Of a stretch of DNA of 64,000 bases, positions 33,266-42,762 are shown piece after piece (position 1 is the stretch's first letter; the number at the start of each line of letters is the position of its first letter). Made by a program: the position numbers and the translations under genes. The notes beneath the pieces were generated by a model. That model was not told the DNA's origin. It did not search any database and worked only from the letters and a program-made list of their open reading frames with translations. The stretch comes from Pseudomonas sp. R4-35-07 (GTDB lineage Bacteria; Pseudomonadota; Gammaproteobacteria; Pseudomonadales; Pseudomonadaceae). The stretch is taken from NCBI RefSeq assembly GCF_003852235.1, contig NZ_CP027732.1:1302001-1366000 (forward strand). Reading direction: 5' to 3'.

Positions 33266-33673
33266 TTAGCGCAAGGCAAGCAGGTTGCGAAGTGTGTCAG
33301 TGGGCTCAGGGGGATTATCTAGCAGTTGGTACGCTGTGTTGGCGTCAAGCACGGTTATGCCCTCGACATCAAAATCAGCAGCCTTCTCTTCATGCGCAAC
33401 AGAGCGCACGGCCAGTGCCGCAACAACCTTCTTCAGTTCTTCCAGATCGCGTTCAAGGCCCGAGAGATGGGGCGCACGCATTGGACGATGCGTTAGGTCT
33501 TTTTGACTCAACACGCTGCTCGAGAGGCTTTTCGTGACATGCCGCTCAACCACATCGTCCGCGCTTGAAAGGAGAGCCTTGAAGCTTCCGTTTTTCCGGC
33601 CACGAATGGTCACGGACACCATTTTGCCGTACGTAATTCGGGTATGTTTTTTTTGCTGAGCTGCTTTGTTCAC
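33266..33673 (-). CDS. Antitoxin-like partner of the TacT-type toxin
   Basis: 135 aa. The C-terminus LDNPPEPTDTLRNLLALR closely resembles the toxin-binding tail of DUF1778/TacA antitoxins. The N-terminal 100 residues do not show the usual ribbon-helix-helix and I do not recognise them. They contain a basic start (NKAAQQKKHTRI), a short strand and a helix rich in Leu/Glu/Lys. The GTG start has GGAGG 8 nt upstream. It lies 9 bp before the toxin gene, as in tacAT operons. Confidence 0.7.
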   Translation of the reverse strand: MNKAAQQKKHTRITYGKMVSVTIRGRKNGSFKALLSSADDVVERHVTKSLSSSVLSQKDLTHRPMRAPHLSGLERDLEELKKVVAALAVRSVAHEEKAADFDVEGITVLDANTAYQLLDNPPEPTDTLRNLLALR

Positions 33674-33777
33674 GCTTTATTCCTCCGTCAGCCTTCATTC
33701 TATCTCATTTTTGCTAACCGCCTATGGCCTTGCCTTTAAGGGGTTATTACTAAAGATCAAGGTGTAGAGTAAAGATC

Positions 33778-33840
33778 TTAGGGGCAACCCAGGGATCCAA
33801 AGCCGACCTTGGGGTTGGCTTTTGCGATGGCGTTGGATAT
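33778..33840 (-). pseudogene. Remnant of the rimO 5' end
   Basis: On the minus strand it reads [20 protein letters not shown] then a stop, against [20 protein letters not shown] in intact rimO. The start codon is ATA, not ATG. It is part of repeat copy B and cannot be expressed as RimO. Confidence 0.85.
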
Positions 33841-33954
33841 GTCTAACCTCGGTATTGAATGACGCCGCCAGCCGGGCACGACACGGCGGGCCACGCACTT
33901 GACCAGCTTTATGCGGGGAAATGCGACGAGTGCTGCGCTATGCTTCGCGCCGTT
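33782..33954. repeat. Direct repeat copy B
   Basis: Matches 32238-32464 in the same orientation, but lacks 54 bp between short CGGCGG repeats. It joins directly to the kup upstream region, so it probably represents the older rimO-kup junction, or the reverse if copy A came first. Confidence 0.88.
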
Positions 33955-34076
33955 GCGCGTAGGTAAAATCCTAAGGTCAACAAAACGTCTGTTACGTGAA
34001 GTAAAACAGCGCATGCTAGGGGCCGTTTGGGCACGTTGTTTATAAAAGACCTCAGGTCAAAGGGCAGGAGTGGTTG

Positions 34077-35978
34077 ATGGGTCAGGCAAGTAGTCAGGCA
34101 GCGGGTGCCGAGCATTCAAACGCCAAGCCGATTGGCATGCTGGTGGCAGCGGTCGGGGTGGTGTACGGCGATATCGGCACCAGCCCGCTCTACACCCTTA
34201 AAGAGGTGTTCAACGGCGGTTATGGGGTGCAGGTCAACCATGACGGCGTATTGGGGATCCTGGCGCTGATCTTCTGGTCGCTGATCTGGGTCGTGTCGAT
34301 CAAGTACATGCTGTTTGTGCTGCGCGCCGATAACCAGGGCGAAGGCGGCATCATGGCACTGACCGCCCTGGCACGCCGGGCGGCGGGGGAGCGCAGGAAG
34401 TTGCGCAGCTTCCTGGTGGTGTGCGGCTTGTGCGGCGCAGCGCTTTTCTACGGCGATAGCATGATCACCCCGGCGATTTCGGTGTTGTCGGCCGTCGAGG
34501 GCCTGGAACTGGCTTTCGATGGCCTGGAACGGTGGGTAGTCCCTATCGCGCTGGTGGTACTGGTGGCGCTGTTCCTGATCCAGAAACACGGCACAGACCG
34601 CATCGGCAAGCTGTTCGGCCCGGTGATGGTGACCTGGTTTCTGGTGCTTGGCGGCCTCGGCGTGTATGGCATCACCCTGCACCCTGAGGTGCTCAGTGCC
34701 ATGAACCCGATGTGGGCCGTGCGCTTCTTCGAGGCGCACCCCGGAATTGGCGTGGCCATCCTCGGCGCAGTGGTGCTGGCCCTGACCGGGGCGGAAGCGC
34801 TGTATGCCGACATGGGCCACTTCGGCCGCAAACCCATCGCCCGCGCCTGGTTCATCCTGGTGCTGCCGGCACTGGTGCTCAACTATTTTGGCCAGGGCGC
34901 CATGCTGCTGGGCGATCCGGAAGCGGCCCGCAACCCGTTCTACCTGCTGGCGCCGAGCTGGGCGCTGGTCCCGCTGGTGGTGCTGTCGACCCTGGCCACG
35001 GTGATTGCCTCCCAGGCGGTGATTTCCGGTGCGTTCTCGTTGACGCGCCAGGCGATCCAGTTGGGCTATATCCCGCGCATGCACATTCAACATACCTCCA
35101 GCGCCGAACAGGGCCAGATCTACATCGGCGCTGTGAACTGGTCGTTGATGGTCGGCGTGATCCTGCTGGTACTGGGCTTCGAATCTTCCGGTGCGCTGGC
35201 GTCGGCTTACGGTGTGGCGGTGACCGGCACCATGCTGATGACCACGATCCTGGTGTCCGCCGTGATGCTGCTGCTGTGGAAATGGCCACCGATACTGGCC
35301 GTGCCGGTGTTGCTCTGCTGCCTGTTGGTGGACGGGCTGTACTTTGCCGCCAACGTGCCGAAGATCATCCAGGGCGGCGCCTTCCCGGTATTGGCCGGGA
35401 TCGTGTTGTTCGTGCTGATGACCACCTGGAAGCGCGGCAAGCAATTGCTCGTCGAGCGCCTCGACGAAGGCGGCCTGCCGCTGCCGATATTCATCAGCAG
35501 TATCCGCGTGCAGCCGCCCCATCGCGTCCAGGGCACGGCGGTGTTCCTCACAGCGCGGCCCGACGCCGTGCCCCACGCGCTGTTGCACAACCTGCTGCAT
35601 AACCAGGTGCTGCACGAGCAGGTGGTGCTGCTGACCGTGGTCTACGAAGACATCCCGCGTGTGCCTGCGACGCGGCGTTTCGAAGTGGACGCCTATGGCG
35701 AAGGGTTCTTCCGGGTGATCCTGCACTTCGGCTTTACCGATGAGCCGGATGTGCCCGAGGCGCTGAAGCTGTGCCATTTGGACGAACTGGATTTCAGCCC
35801 GATGCGCACCACCTACTTCCTCAGCCGTGAAACCGTGATCGCCTCGCGCATCAAGGGCATGGCGCGTTGGCGCGAAGCGTTGTTCGCGTTCATGCTGAAG
35901 AATGCCAACGGCAACCTGCGCTTCTTCAAACTCCCGGTCAACCGGGTGATCGAACTGGGCACCCAGGTCGAAATGTAA
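34077..35978 (+). CDS. kup: Low-affinity potassium transporter Kup
   Basis: 633 aa. The N-terminal region has [19 protein letters not shown], the family signature, then about 12 membrane helices to residue ~450, and a cytoplasmic C-terminal domain. It is a K+/H+ symporter in the inner membrane. GCAGGAG is 6 nt before ATG 34077; the TTG one codon earlier was rejected. Its upstream region now contains repeat copy B. An antisense ORF of 630 codons is a high-GC shadow. Confidence 0.95.
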   Translation: MGQASSQAAGAEHSNAKPIGMLVAAVGVVYGDIGTSPLYTLKEVFNGGYGVQVNHDGVLGILALIFWSLIWVVSIKYMLFVLRADNQGEGGIMALTALARRAAGERRKLRSFLVVCGLCGAALFYGDSMITPAISVLSAVEGLELAFDGLERWVVPIALVVLVALFLIQKHGTDRIGKLFGPVMVTWFLVLGGLGVYGITLHPEVLSAMNPMWAVRFFEAHPGIGVAILGAVVLALTGAEALYADMGHFGRKPIARAWFILVLPALVLNYFGQGAMLLGDPEAARNPFYLLAPSWALVPLVVLSTLATVIASQAVISGAFSLTRQAIQLGYIPRMHIQHTSSAEQGQIYIGAVNWSLMVGVILLVLGFESSGALASAYGVAVTGTMLMTTILVSAVMLLLWKWPPILAVPVLLCCLLVDGLYFAANVPKIIQGGAFPVLAGIVLFVLMTTWKRGKQLLVERLDEGGLPLPIFISSIRVQPPHRVQGTAVFLTARPDAVPHALLHNLLHNQVLHEQVVLLTVVYEDIPRVPATRRFEVDAYGEGFFRVILHFGFTDEPDVPEALKLCHLDELDFSPMRTTYFLSRETVIASRIKGMARWREALFAFMLKNANGNLRFFKLPVNRVIELGTQVEM

Positions 35979-35995
35979 GGCGCTGCAGGGCGGGG

Positions 35996-36021
35996 CGGGA
36001 GCCGGCAATCGGCTCCCGGTT
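35996..36021 (+). terminator. Probable terminator of kup
   Basis: CGGGAGCCG (35996-36004) pairs with CGGCTCCCG (36010-36018), followed by a short T run. Confidence 0.65.
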
Positions 36022-36134
36022 TACGTCTGAACCGTTTACCTCTGAACCCTGTGCGATCCGTCGTTGTCGACTAGGCTCTAAGCACCATGAAAGAGAGCCT
36101 TGGAGCTTGCCCACAGAACCCGAAGAGGTGCGCC

Positions 36135-37241
36135 ATGAGTCAGCTGCTCGAACCCTATACCCTGCGACAACTCACCCTGTTGAACCGCATCGCGGTCTCA
36201 CCGATGTGCCAATACTCAAGTGAGGATGGCCTGGCCAACGACTGGCACCTGGTGCACCTGGGCAGCCGCGCCGTCGGTGGCGCCGGGCTGATTTTTACCG
36301 AAGCCACCGCCGTGACCGCCGATGGCCGCATCACCGCCCAGGACCTGGGCCTGTGGAAAGACGAACAGATCGAACCCCTGCAACGTATTACGCGCTTCAT
36401 TGCGGCCCAAGGCGCGGTGGCGGGTATTCAGTTGGCGCACGCCGGGCGCAAGGCCAGCACGTATCGGCCCTGGATTGGCAAGCATGGCAGCGTCAAGCCA
36501 GCAGACGGTGGCTGGGTGCCGGTCGGCCCATCGCCCATCGCATTCGACCCCCAGCATACGCAACCCACGCCGCTGGACGAAGGGCAGATCCAACAGGTGA
36601 TCGCCGATTTTGTCGCCGCCGCCAAGCGTGCCTTGACTGCCGGCTTCGAAGTGGTAGAGATCCATGCCGCCCACGGTTACCTGCTGCATCAGTTCCTGTC
36701 GCCCATCAGCAACCAGCGTCAGGACCAGTACGGCGGCTCGTTCGAAAACCGCATCCGCCTGGTCCTTGAGGTCACCCGCGCGGTGCGCGACGTGTGGCCC
36801 CAGGACTTGCCGCTGTTCGTGCGCGTGTCGGCCACCGATTGGGTGGAGGACGGCTGGAACCCCGATGAAACCGTCGAACTGGCGCGCCGCCTGAAAGACC
36901 TGGGCGTGGACTTGATCGACGTGTCCTCCGGTGGCACCGCCGCCAATGCCGAAATCCCTACCGGCCCCGGCTACCAGACGCGCTTTGCCGAACGTGTGCG
37001 CAAAGAGTCGGGTATCGCCACCGGCACGGTGGGCATGATCACCGAACCGGCCCAGGCCGAGCACATCCTGCGCACCTGCCAGGCCGACCTCATCTTCCTC
37101 GCCCGCGAATTGTTGCGCGACCCGTACTGGCCGCTGCATGCCGACGACGACCTGGGAGGGCGCAAGGCGACCTGGCCTGCGCAATATCAGCGGGCGACGC
37201 ACCGCGACCAGCCGATTCATGAGTCCGATCTCAGGGATTGA
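36135..37241 (+). CDS. Old yellow enzyme-family NADH:flavin oxidoreductase (XenA/YqjM type)
   Basis: 368 aa FMN-dependent TIM barrel. Features are the regulatory Cys in SPMCQYSSEDG, the substrate pair in QLAHAGRKAS, catalytic HAAHGYLLHQFLSP and the conserved RQDQYGGSFENR. Such enzymes reduce activated C=C bonds and nitro compounds. The short ATG 36135 start matches the family. The physiological substrate is unknown. A terminator follows. Confidence 0.92.
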   Translation: MSQLLEPYTLRQLTLLNRIAVSPMCQYSSEDGLANDWHLVHLGSRAVGGAGLIFTEATAVTADGRITAQDLGLWKDEQIEPLQRITRFIAAQGAVAGIQLAHAGRKASTYRPWIGKHGSVKPADGGWVPVGPSPIAFDPQHTQPTPLDEGQIQQVIADFVAAAKRALTAGFEVVEIHAAHGYLLHQFLSPISNQRQDQYGGSFENRIRLVLEVTRAVRDVWPQDLPLFVRVSATDWVEDGWNPDETVELARRLKDLGVDLIDVSSGGTAANAEIPTGPGYQTRFAERVRKESGIATGTVGMITEPAQAEHILRTCQADLIFLARELLRDPYWPLHADDDLGGRKATWPAQYQRATHRDQPIHESDLRD

Positions 37242-37261
37242 TCCTTAGCGTATGCCTACAG

Positions 37262-37291
37262 AGCCCACCCTGATCCGGTGGGCTTTTTTTT
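37262..37291 (+). terminator. Terminator of the old-yellow-enzyme gene
   Basis: GCCCACC pairs with GGTGGGC across a 7-nt loop, followed by eight Ts. Confidence 0.92.
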
Positions 37292-37463
37292 GCTCGCTTA
37301 TAGGAAGAAGGCGGATTCAAGCAACGAATGCATGGGAATCGACTGTAGGTATTTATTACCGATCTAATTATTTAAGTTAATACTCTAAAAAAATCCCACA
37401 CGTAACTGGATTCTTTCTAAGCTTAAGGCAGGAGTATTGGATCGATATCAGGAGAAGCAGTCC

Positions 37464-37649
37464 ATGGCCAAGTCCTATGGTGTAGCGGGTGTGGTGGTGT
37501 CTTTTCTGACCCGCAGGCTGTCCTTGCGTGGCCGCAGATTGAGTTCGGATGAAGTTGAATTGCTGGCGCATTATCGCACCCTGACCGAGAACGACCAGGT
37601 AGCGATGCGCTATCTGATTGGGGCGATGAAAACCGTGTCGCGGTTCTGA
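37464..37649 (+). CDS. Small conserved protein of unknown function
   Basis: 61 aa, basic in the middle (LTRRLSLRGRRLS), ending in a helix LTENDQVAMRYLIGAMKTVSRF that resembles the last helix of small Cro-like proteins. CAGGAG lies upstream of ATG 37464 with 9-nt spacing. It stands alone between two terminators/repeats. Function unknown. Confidence 0.65.
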   Translation: MAKSYGVAGVVVSFLTRRLSLRGRRLSSDEVELLAHYRTLTENDQVAMRYLIGAMKTVSRF

Positions 37650-37700
37650 ATAACGAAACGGGCTCGCCACGATGCCCTTCAGGCAAGGCGAACACGGTAC

Positions 37701-37795
37701 CTGTGGCGAGGGAGCTTGCTCCCGCTGGACTGCGCAGCAGTCCCATCGTTTGGGGCCGCTTCGCGGCCCAGCGGGAGCAAGCTCCCTCGCCACAG
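37701..37795. repeat. REPIN (GCGAGGGAGC type)
   Basis: CTGTGGCGAGGGAGCTTGCT and its reverse complement stand at the two ends of about 95 bp. Inside there is a second inverted pair (GGGCCGC...). This is a full REP doublet that can fold into one long hairpin. It lies between the small gene and opgD. Confidence 0.88.
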
Positions 37796-37800
37796 ATGGT

Positions 37801-39426
37801 TCAGGTGTATTTGCGCTTGTCCGGCGCGGGAGGGAAGTACTGATACAGCCAGGTTTCGCTCAAGGTGCGGTCCTGGGTACGGATAAACAAGCGCAGCTCT
37901 ACCGGCTCCACGCTGTCGCTGGTGGGGTACCAGTCGAACAGAATGCGATAGCCCTTGATGTTATCGAGCACCAGCACGCTGAAATCTTTCACCTCGCCGT
38001 GAGAGCAGGTGACCACCGGCTCGATGCCCGTGCCGGGTGGCAAACGGTCCAGGCCGCCGCCCTTGAAGTCCACGGCAAAGCGGCGTGCCCACACCTCAGG
38101 GTAATGCTCGCCCGGGGCCCAACCTTCGGTGAACCCACCCATGCCTGAACGGGTCGCGTCGACCTGGGCCAGCGGTGTGCTCACCGGCGGCAGGGCGCTC
38201 CAGTAGAGTTTGTAGCCGTAGTTGAGCGAATCACCGGCCGCCACCGGCGTTTTCGGGGTCCAGAAGGCCACGATGTTATCGAGGGTTTCGCCGGTGGTCG
38301 GGATTTCCAGCAGGTCGATCGAGCCCTCACCCCAAGCGGTGGTGGGTTCCACCCACAGGCTGGGGCGCTTGCTGTACCAGTCCACCGTGTCCTGATAACT
38401 GGCGAATTCGTGGTCGGTTTGGACCAGGCCAAAACCTTTGGGATTAGTGTCGGCGAATGCGTTGAATTGCAGCTTGGCCGGGTTGTTCAGCGGGCGGCAG
38501 ATCCACTCGCCGTTGCCGCGCCACATGGCCAGTCGGTCCGAGTCGTGAATTTGCGGGTGGATGGTGTCGCACATCCGCCGTTCGTGTGTGCCGCAACTGA
38601 ACATGCTGGTCATTGGCGCAATCCCCAGCTGTTCGATGGCGGTGCGCGCATTGATATGTGCGTCGATGGCCATCACCACTTGATTGGCCTGGCAGTCGAT
38701 ATCGAAGCGATAGGCGCCGGTAGCGCTGGGCGAATCGAGCAGGGCGTAGACCACGAAGCGGGTGGCGTTCTTGTCCGGGGTTTCGAACCAGAACTGCGTG
38801 AAGTCAGGGAATTCCTCACGTTTCTTCGCGTAGGTGTCAATGGCCAGGCCGCGCGCCGACAGGCCGTACTGGCCGGTGGAGTCCACGGCACGAAAGTAGC
38901 TGGCACCGAGAAATGACAGCACGTCATGCCGGTCCAGCTCCGGCGCCTTGAACAGCTTGAAGCCGGAGAAACCCAGATCGCCGGTCAGTTGTTTAGTGTC
39001 GACCGTGGTTTTTTCATAGTTGAACAGCGAAGGGCGAAAATGCACTTCGCGGGCCTCGCGGGTCGTGGGGTCGACGCTGTGCATGCGCACCGGCGTCTTG
39101 AAGCCCATGCCGACGTGGAAAAACTGCACGTCCAGTTGCCCCTTCAGTTCCTTCCATAACGAATGGTTGGCGTCATAGCCGATGGCGTTGAAATTCTGTG
39201 GCGTCATGGTCGCCAAGGTGGGCGGCAGCACCTGCCGAGTATCTTTATACGCGCTGCCGGCGAGCTGCTTGGCCTGGGCTTTGAGCGTTTCAAAATCGAA
39301 TGCCACGGCCTTGCCATCGGCGGCACGGTTGCCGGCCCAGGCCTGCGCGGCCAACAGGCCACTGGCCGACAAACCGGTGTAGGCCGCAATGGCCATGGAC
39401 GCTTTGAGCAAATTCCTGCGGTGCAT
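37801..39426 (-). CDS. opgD: Periplasmic glucan biosynthesis protein OpgD
   Basis: 541 aa. A twin-arginine signal ([19 protein letters not shown]) sends the folded protein to the periplasm. The mature part matches the OpgG/OpgD family ([47 protein letters not shown]). It shapes osmoregulated periplasmic glucan backbones. Length is normal. The upstream 300 bp hold no recognised element. Confidence 0.94.
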   Translation of the reverse strand: MHRRNLLKASMAIAAYTGLSASGLLAAQAWAGNRAADGKAVAFDFETLKAQAKQLAGSAYKDTRQVLPPTLATMTPQNFNAIGYDANHSLWKELKGQLDVQFFHVGMGFKTPVRMHSVDPTTREAREVHFRPSLFNYEKTTVDTKQLTGDLGFSGFKLFKAPELDRHDVLSFLGASYFRAVDSTGQYGLSARGLAIDTYAKKREEFPDFTQFWFETPDKNATRFVVYALLDSPSATGAYRFDIDCQANQVVMAIDAHINARTAIEQLGIAPMTSMFSCGTHERRMCDTIHPQIHDSDRLAMWRGNGEWICRPLNNPAKLQFNAFADTNPKGFGLVQTDHEFASYQDTVDWYSKRPSLWVEPTTAWGEGSIDLLEIPTTGETLDNIVAFWTPKTPVAAGDSLNYGYKLYWSALPPVSTPLAQVDATRSGMGGFTEGWAPGEHYPEVWARRFAVDFKGGGLDRLPPGTGIEPVVTCSHGEVKDFSVLVLDNIKGYRILFDWYPTSDSVEPVELRLFIRTQDRTLSETWLYQYFPPAPDKRKYT

Positions 39427-39728
39427 AGAGACAACCTGTCGTGAGCGAATCCCGCGCCGTTCCTGGCACGTAACGGATCAGAAATAACGGTTCGGACATG
39501 CCTTCGGCCAAACGCAACGGACAATAAACAGACGCCGGATAGCTTAAGCGGTTCGATGGTGAAGCAAAAATCATTGATGGCGGGATGATGGCGCCGCTGT
39601 GCAACAAGACATTTCTGATATCAGGGGTAGCGTTACATCTGGAAGCACTCTAGATCGGGGCTTTTTTGCACTTAGTTTTACGCTGGGGGCCTATTGGTCC
39701 TACGAACCCAAGTGTCTGGAGGCTACGC
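39427..39728. other. Intergenic region between opgD and the YebE-like gene
   Basis: About 300 bp of divergent promoter region. I see no clear gene, repeat or regulator box. A weak hairpin with six Ts near 39655-39667 could be a terminator for neither gene. Confidence 0.4.
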
Positions 39729-40436
39729 ATGAATACCCGTGGATTGCTCGATCAGTTGCTCAAGTCTGGTCAGGACATGTTGCAGAACAAGGCTGGCGGC
39801 CAGCGCCCATCAGCCGACAAAGGCGCCCTCGGTGGGCTGCTTGGCGGCGGCGGGCTCGGCAGTTTGCTCGGTGGCGCCGGCGGTGGCGCACTGGCGGCCG
39901 GCGCCATGGGCTTGCTGCTGGGCAACAAAAAGGCCCGCAAATTCGGCGGCAAGGCCCTGACCTACGGAGGCCTGGCCGCCTTGGGGGTCATCGCCTACAA
40001 AGCCTATGGCAATTGGCAGGCGCAGCAGGCCAGCGCGCCCCAGGGTGAGCCGCAAACCATCGACCGCCTGCCGCCGGCCCAGGTCGAGCAGCACAGTCAG
40101 GGCATTCTCAAGGCGCTGGTTGCCGCCGCCAAGGCCGACGGCCACGTGGATGAGCGTGAACGCGCGTTGATCGAAGGCGAGTTCACCAAACTCGACAACG
40201 ACCGCGAGCTGCAAACCTGGCTGCACGCGGAGCTGAACAAACCCCTCGACCCGGCCGACGTCGCCCGCGCCGCCAGCACCCCGGAGATGGCCGCCGAAAT
40301 GTACATCGCCAGCGTGATGCTGGTGGACGAGGAAAATTTCATGGAGAAGGCCTACCTGGACGAACTGGCGCGCCAACTCAAACTTGAGCCGGGTTTGAAG
40401 GCAGAGCTGGAGAAACAGGTACGCCTCAACACATAA
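39729..40436 (+). CDS. YebE/DUF533-family inner-membrane protein with TerB-like domain
   Basis: 235 aa. A Gly-rich N-terminal part (GALGGLLGGGGLGSLLGG) leads to a hydrophobic segment (residues about 45-95). The C-terminal 120 aa are a TerB-like helical domain (LKALVAAAKADGHVDERERALIEGEF). The family is stress-induced in enterobacteria, with unknown function. GGAGG lies 7 nt before the ATG. Confidence 0.88.
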   Translation: MNTRGLLDQLLKSGQDMLQNKAGGQRPSADKGALGGLLGGGGLGSLLGGAGGGALAAGAMGLLLGNKKARKFGGKALTYGGLAALGVIAYKAYGNWQAQQASAPQGEPQTIDRLPPAQVEQHSQGILKALVAAAKADGHVDERERALIEGEFTKLDNDRELQTWLHAELNKPLDPADVARAASTPEMAAEMYIASVMLVDEENFMEKAYLDELARQLKLEPGLKAELEKQVRLNT

Positions 40437-40456
40437 GCAGCGCCGTGCATCCATTT

Positions 40457-40488
40457 AAGTGTGGAGGGGGCAAGCCTCTCCCACATTT
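40457..40488. repeat. Degenerate single REP
   Basis: TAAGTGTGGAGGGGGCAAGC...CTCTCCCACATTTA is an imperfect copy of the GTGGGAGGGGGC REP family, with a shortened centre. Confidence 0.7.
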
Positions 40489-40627
40489 AAATCGAGTCTG
40501 GCTGAGTCGCCGCAATGGCGCAGCCCAATACCGGCACTGCTGCTCAAACCCCCGAAAACCATTGATTAGTAGACGCCTTCGCTCAGCTATACTCCCCTCC
40601 ATTTGAATGGCCCTGCGAGGAATTACT

Positions 40628-42250
40628 GTGAAGAACTGGACCCTGCGCCAACGGATTTTGGCGAGCTTTGCGGTAATCATCACGATCATGCTGCTGATGG
40701 TCGTGCTCTCGTATTCGCGGCTGCTGAAAATCGAATCCAGCGAAACCCTGGTCCGGGACGACGCCGTACCTGGAGTGTTTTTAAGCTCGATGATTCGCAG
40801 CGCCTGGGTCGACAGCTACCTGCAAACCCAGGAGTTGGTGGGGATCCACAAGAACCAGGGCATTTCCGAGGACGACAAGCAGGATTACAAATCTTTCGAG
40901 GCGCGCCTTGAGAAGTACATGGCCGATTACGCGAAAACGATCAACTTCACTCGGGACCGCAACGAGTTCGATGCCTTCGAAAAATTCCACCAGAGCTACA
41001 ACCAGACCCTCGCCAAGGTGCTCGAGGCGCAGCAGAACAACAACGGCGCCGAGGCACTCAAGCTGTTCAGCGAACAACTGACGCCCGCCTGGGTCGCCGG
41101 CCGCATGAAACTCAATGACATCATCCTCGCGAACAAACAGGTCGCCGACGACGCCACCGACGCCATCGACAGTGCCGTCGAGGCCGCGAAAATCAGCATG
41201 GGCGTCTCGCTGCTGCTGGCGATTCTTGCCGCCGCGCTGTGTGGCCTGCTGCTGATGCGCGCAATCATGGCGCCGATGCAGCGCATCGTCGATATCCTCG
41301 AAACCATGCGCACCGGCGACCTGAGCAAGCGCCTGAACCTGGAGCGTAAGGACGAGTTCAACGTGGTTGAAACCGGCTTCAACGACATGATGACCGAACT
41401 GACCGCTCTGGTTTCCCAGGCACAGCGCTCGTCGGTGCAGGTCACGACCTCGGTGACCGAGATCGCCGCCACCTCCAAGCAGCAACAGGCGACCGCCACC
41501 GAAACCGCCGCCACCACCACTGAAATCGGCGCCACTTCCCGTGAAATCGCCGCGACCTCCAAGGACCTGGTGCGCACCATGATCGAAGTGTCCACCGCCG
41601 CCGACCAGGCCTCGGTCGCCGCCGGTTCCGGTCAGCAGGGCCTGGCGCGCATGGAAGAAACCATGCACTCGGTGATGGGCGCCGCCGACCTGGTCAATGC
41701 CAAGCTGGCGATCCTCAATGAAAAGGCCGGCAACATCAACCAAGTGGTAGTGACCATCGTCAAAGTGGCGGACCAGACCAACCTGCTGTCCCTCAACGCC
41801 GCCATCGAGGCCGAGAAAGCCGGTGAGTACGGGCGCGGTTTTGCCGTGGTCGCCACCGAAGTGCGCCGCCTGGCCGACCAGACCGCCGTCGCGACGTACG
41901 ACATCGAGCAGATGGTGCGTGAGATCCAGTCGGCGGTGTCGGCCGGCGTGATGGGCATGGACAAGTTCTCCGAAGAGGTGCGCCGAGGCATGTTCGAAGT
42001 GCAGCAGGTGGGTGAGCAATTGTCGCAAATCATCCATCAAGTGCAGGCCCTCGCGCCGCGAGTGCTGATGGTCAATGAAGGCATGCAGGCCCAGGCCACC
42101 GGTGCCGAGCAGATCAACCACGCGCTGGTGCAACTGGGCGATGCCAGCAGCCAGACCGTCGAGTCCCTGCGCCAGGCCAGTTTTGCCATCGATGAACTGA
42201 GCCAGGTTGCGGTCGGTCTGCGCAGCGGCGTGTCGCGTTTCAAAGTCTGA
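40628..42250 (+). CDS. wspA: WspA, membrane chemoreceptor of the Wsp surface-sensing system
   Basis: 540 aa. Two membrane helices (residues about 13-35 and 190-215) enclose a periplasmic four-helix region. HAMP and a long methyl-accepting helix follow, with the signalling tip around [17 protein letters not shown]. The GTG start at 40628 follows GAGGAAT. WspA detects surface contact and drives WspE. It begins a seven-gene run wspA-F plus wspR. Confidence 0.96.
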   Translation: MKNWTLRQRILASFAVIITIMLLMVVLSYSRLLKIESSETLVRDDAVPGVFLSSMIRSAWVDSYLQTQELVGIHKNQGISEDDKQDYKSFEARLEKYMADYAKTINFTRDRNEFDAFEKFHQSYNQTLAKVLEAQQNNNGAEALKLFSEQLTPAWVAGRMKLNDIILANKQVADDATDAIDSAVEAAKISMGVSLLLAILAAALCGLLLMRAIMAPMQRIVDILETMRTGDLSKRLNLERKDEFNVVETGFNDMMTELTALVSQAQRSSVQVTTSVTEIAATSKQQQATATETAATTTEIGATSREIAATSKDLVRTMIEVSTAADQASVAAGSGQQGLARMEETMHSVMGAADLVNAKLAILNEKAGNINQVVVTIVKVADQTNLLSLNAAIEAEKAGEYGRGFAVVATEVRRLADQTAVATYDIEQMVREIQSAVSAGVMGMDKFSEEVRRGMFEVQQVGEQLSQIIHQVQALAPRVLMVNEGMQAQATGAEQINHALVQLGDASSQTVESLRQASFAIDELSQVAVGLRSGVSRFKV

Positions 42251-42762
42251 TGAGCGACCTCGCGGCTAAACGCGGCGCCGTCCCGGCAGCGAAAAAGGCG
42301 TTGTTCCTGGTGTTCCACATCGGCAGTGAACGCTTTGCCCTCAAGGCGACGGAAGTGGTCGAGGTGCTGCCGCGCCTGCCGCTCAAACCCATCGCTCATG
42401 CACCGGTGTGGGTGGCGGGCATCTTTGCCCATCGCGGCGCGCTGGTGCCGGTCATCGACCTGAGCGCCTTGACGTTCGGCGTTGCGGCCCAAGCGCGTAC
42501 CAGCACGCGGCTGGTGCTGGTCAATTATCAGCCACAGCCCTGGAGCGAAGCGCGTTGGCTGGGGCTGATTCTGGAGCAGGCTACCGACACCTTGCGTTGC
42601 GACCCCGCCGAATTCCAGCCCTATGGCCTGGATAACCGCCAGGCGCCTTACCTGGGGCCGGTGCGCGAAGATGCGCTGGGCTTGATGCAATGGATTGGCG
42701 TCGCCGAGCTGTTGACCGATGACGTGCGCGCCTTGCTGTTTTCCAGCGAGTTGAGCCTATGA
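42250..42762 (+). CDS. wspB: WspB, CheW-like coupling protein
   Basis: 170 aa. The CheW fold is visible in FLVFHIGSERFALKATEVVEVLP, HAPVWVAGIFAHRGALVPVIDLS. It links WspA to WspE. Its ATG overlaps the wspA stop by one base, and its stop overlaps wspC. Confidence 0.95.
   Translation: MSDLAAKRGAVPAAKKALFLVFHIGSERFALKATEVVEVLPRLPLKPIAHAPVWVAGIFAHRGALVPVIDLSALTFGVAAQARTSTRLVLVNYQPQPWSEARWLGLILEQATDTLRCDPAEFQPYGLDNRQAPYLGPVREDALGLMQWIGVAELLTDDVRALLFSSELSL

Noticed and set aside
34116..36008. Minus-strand ORF of 630 codons opposite kup
   Set aside because: It mirrors kup almost exactly, is very rich in His/Gln/Arg, has no ribosome site and no known domain. It is a typical high-GC antisense shadow.
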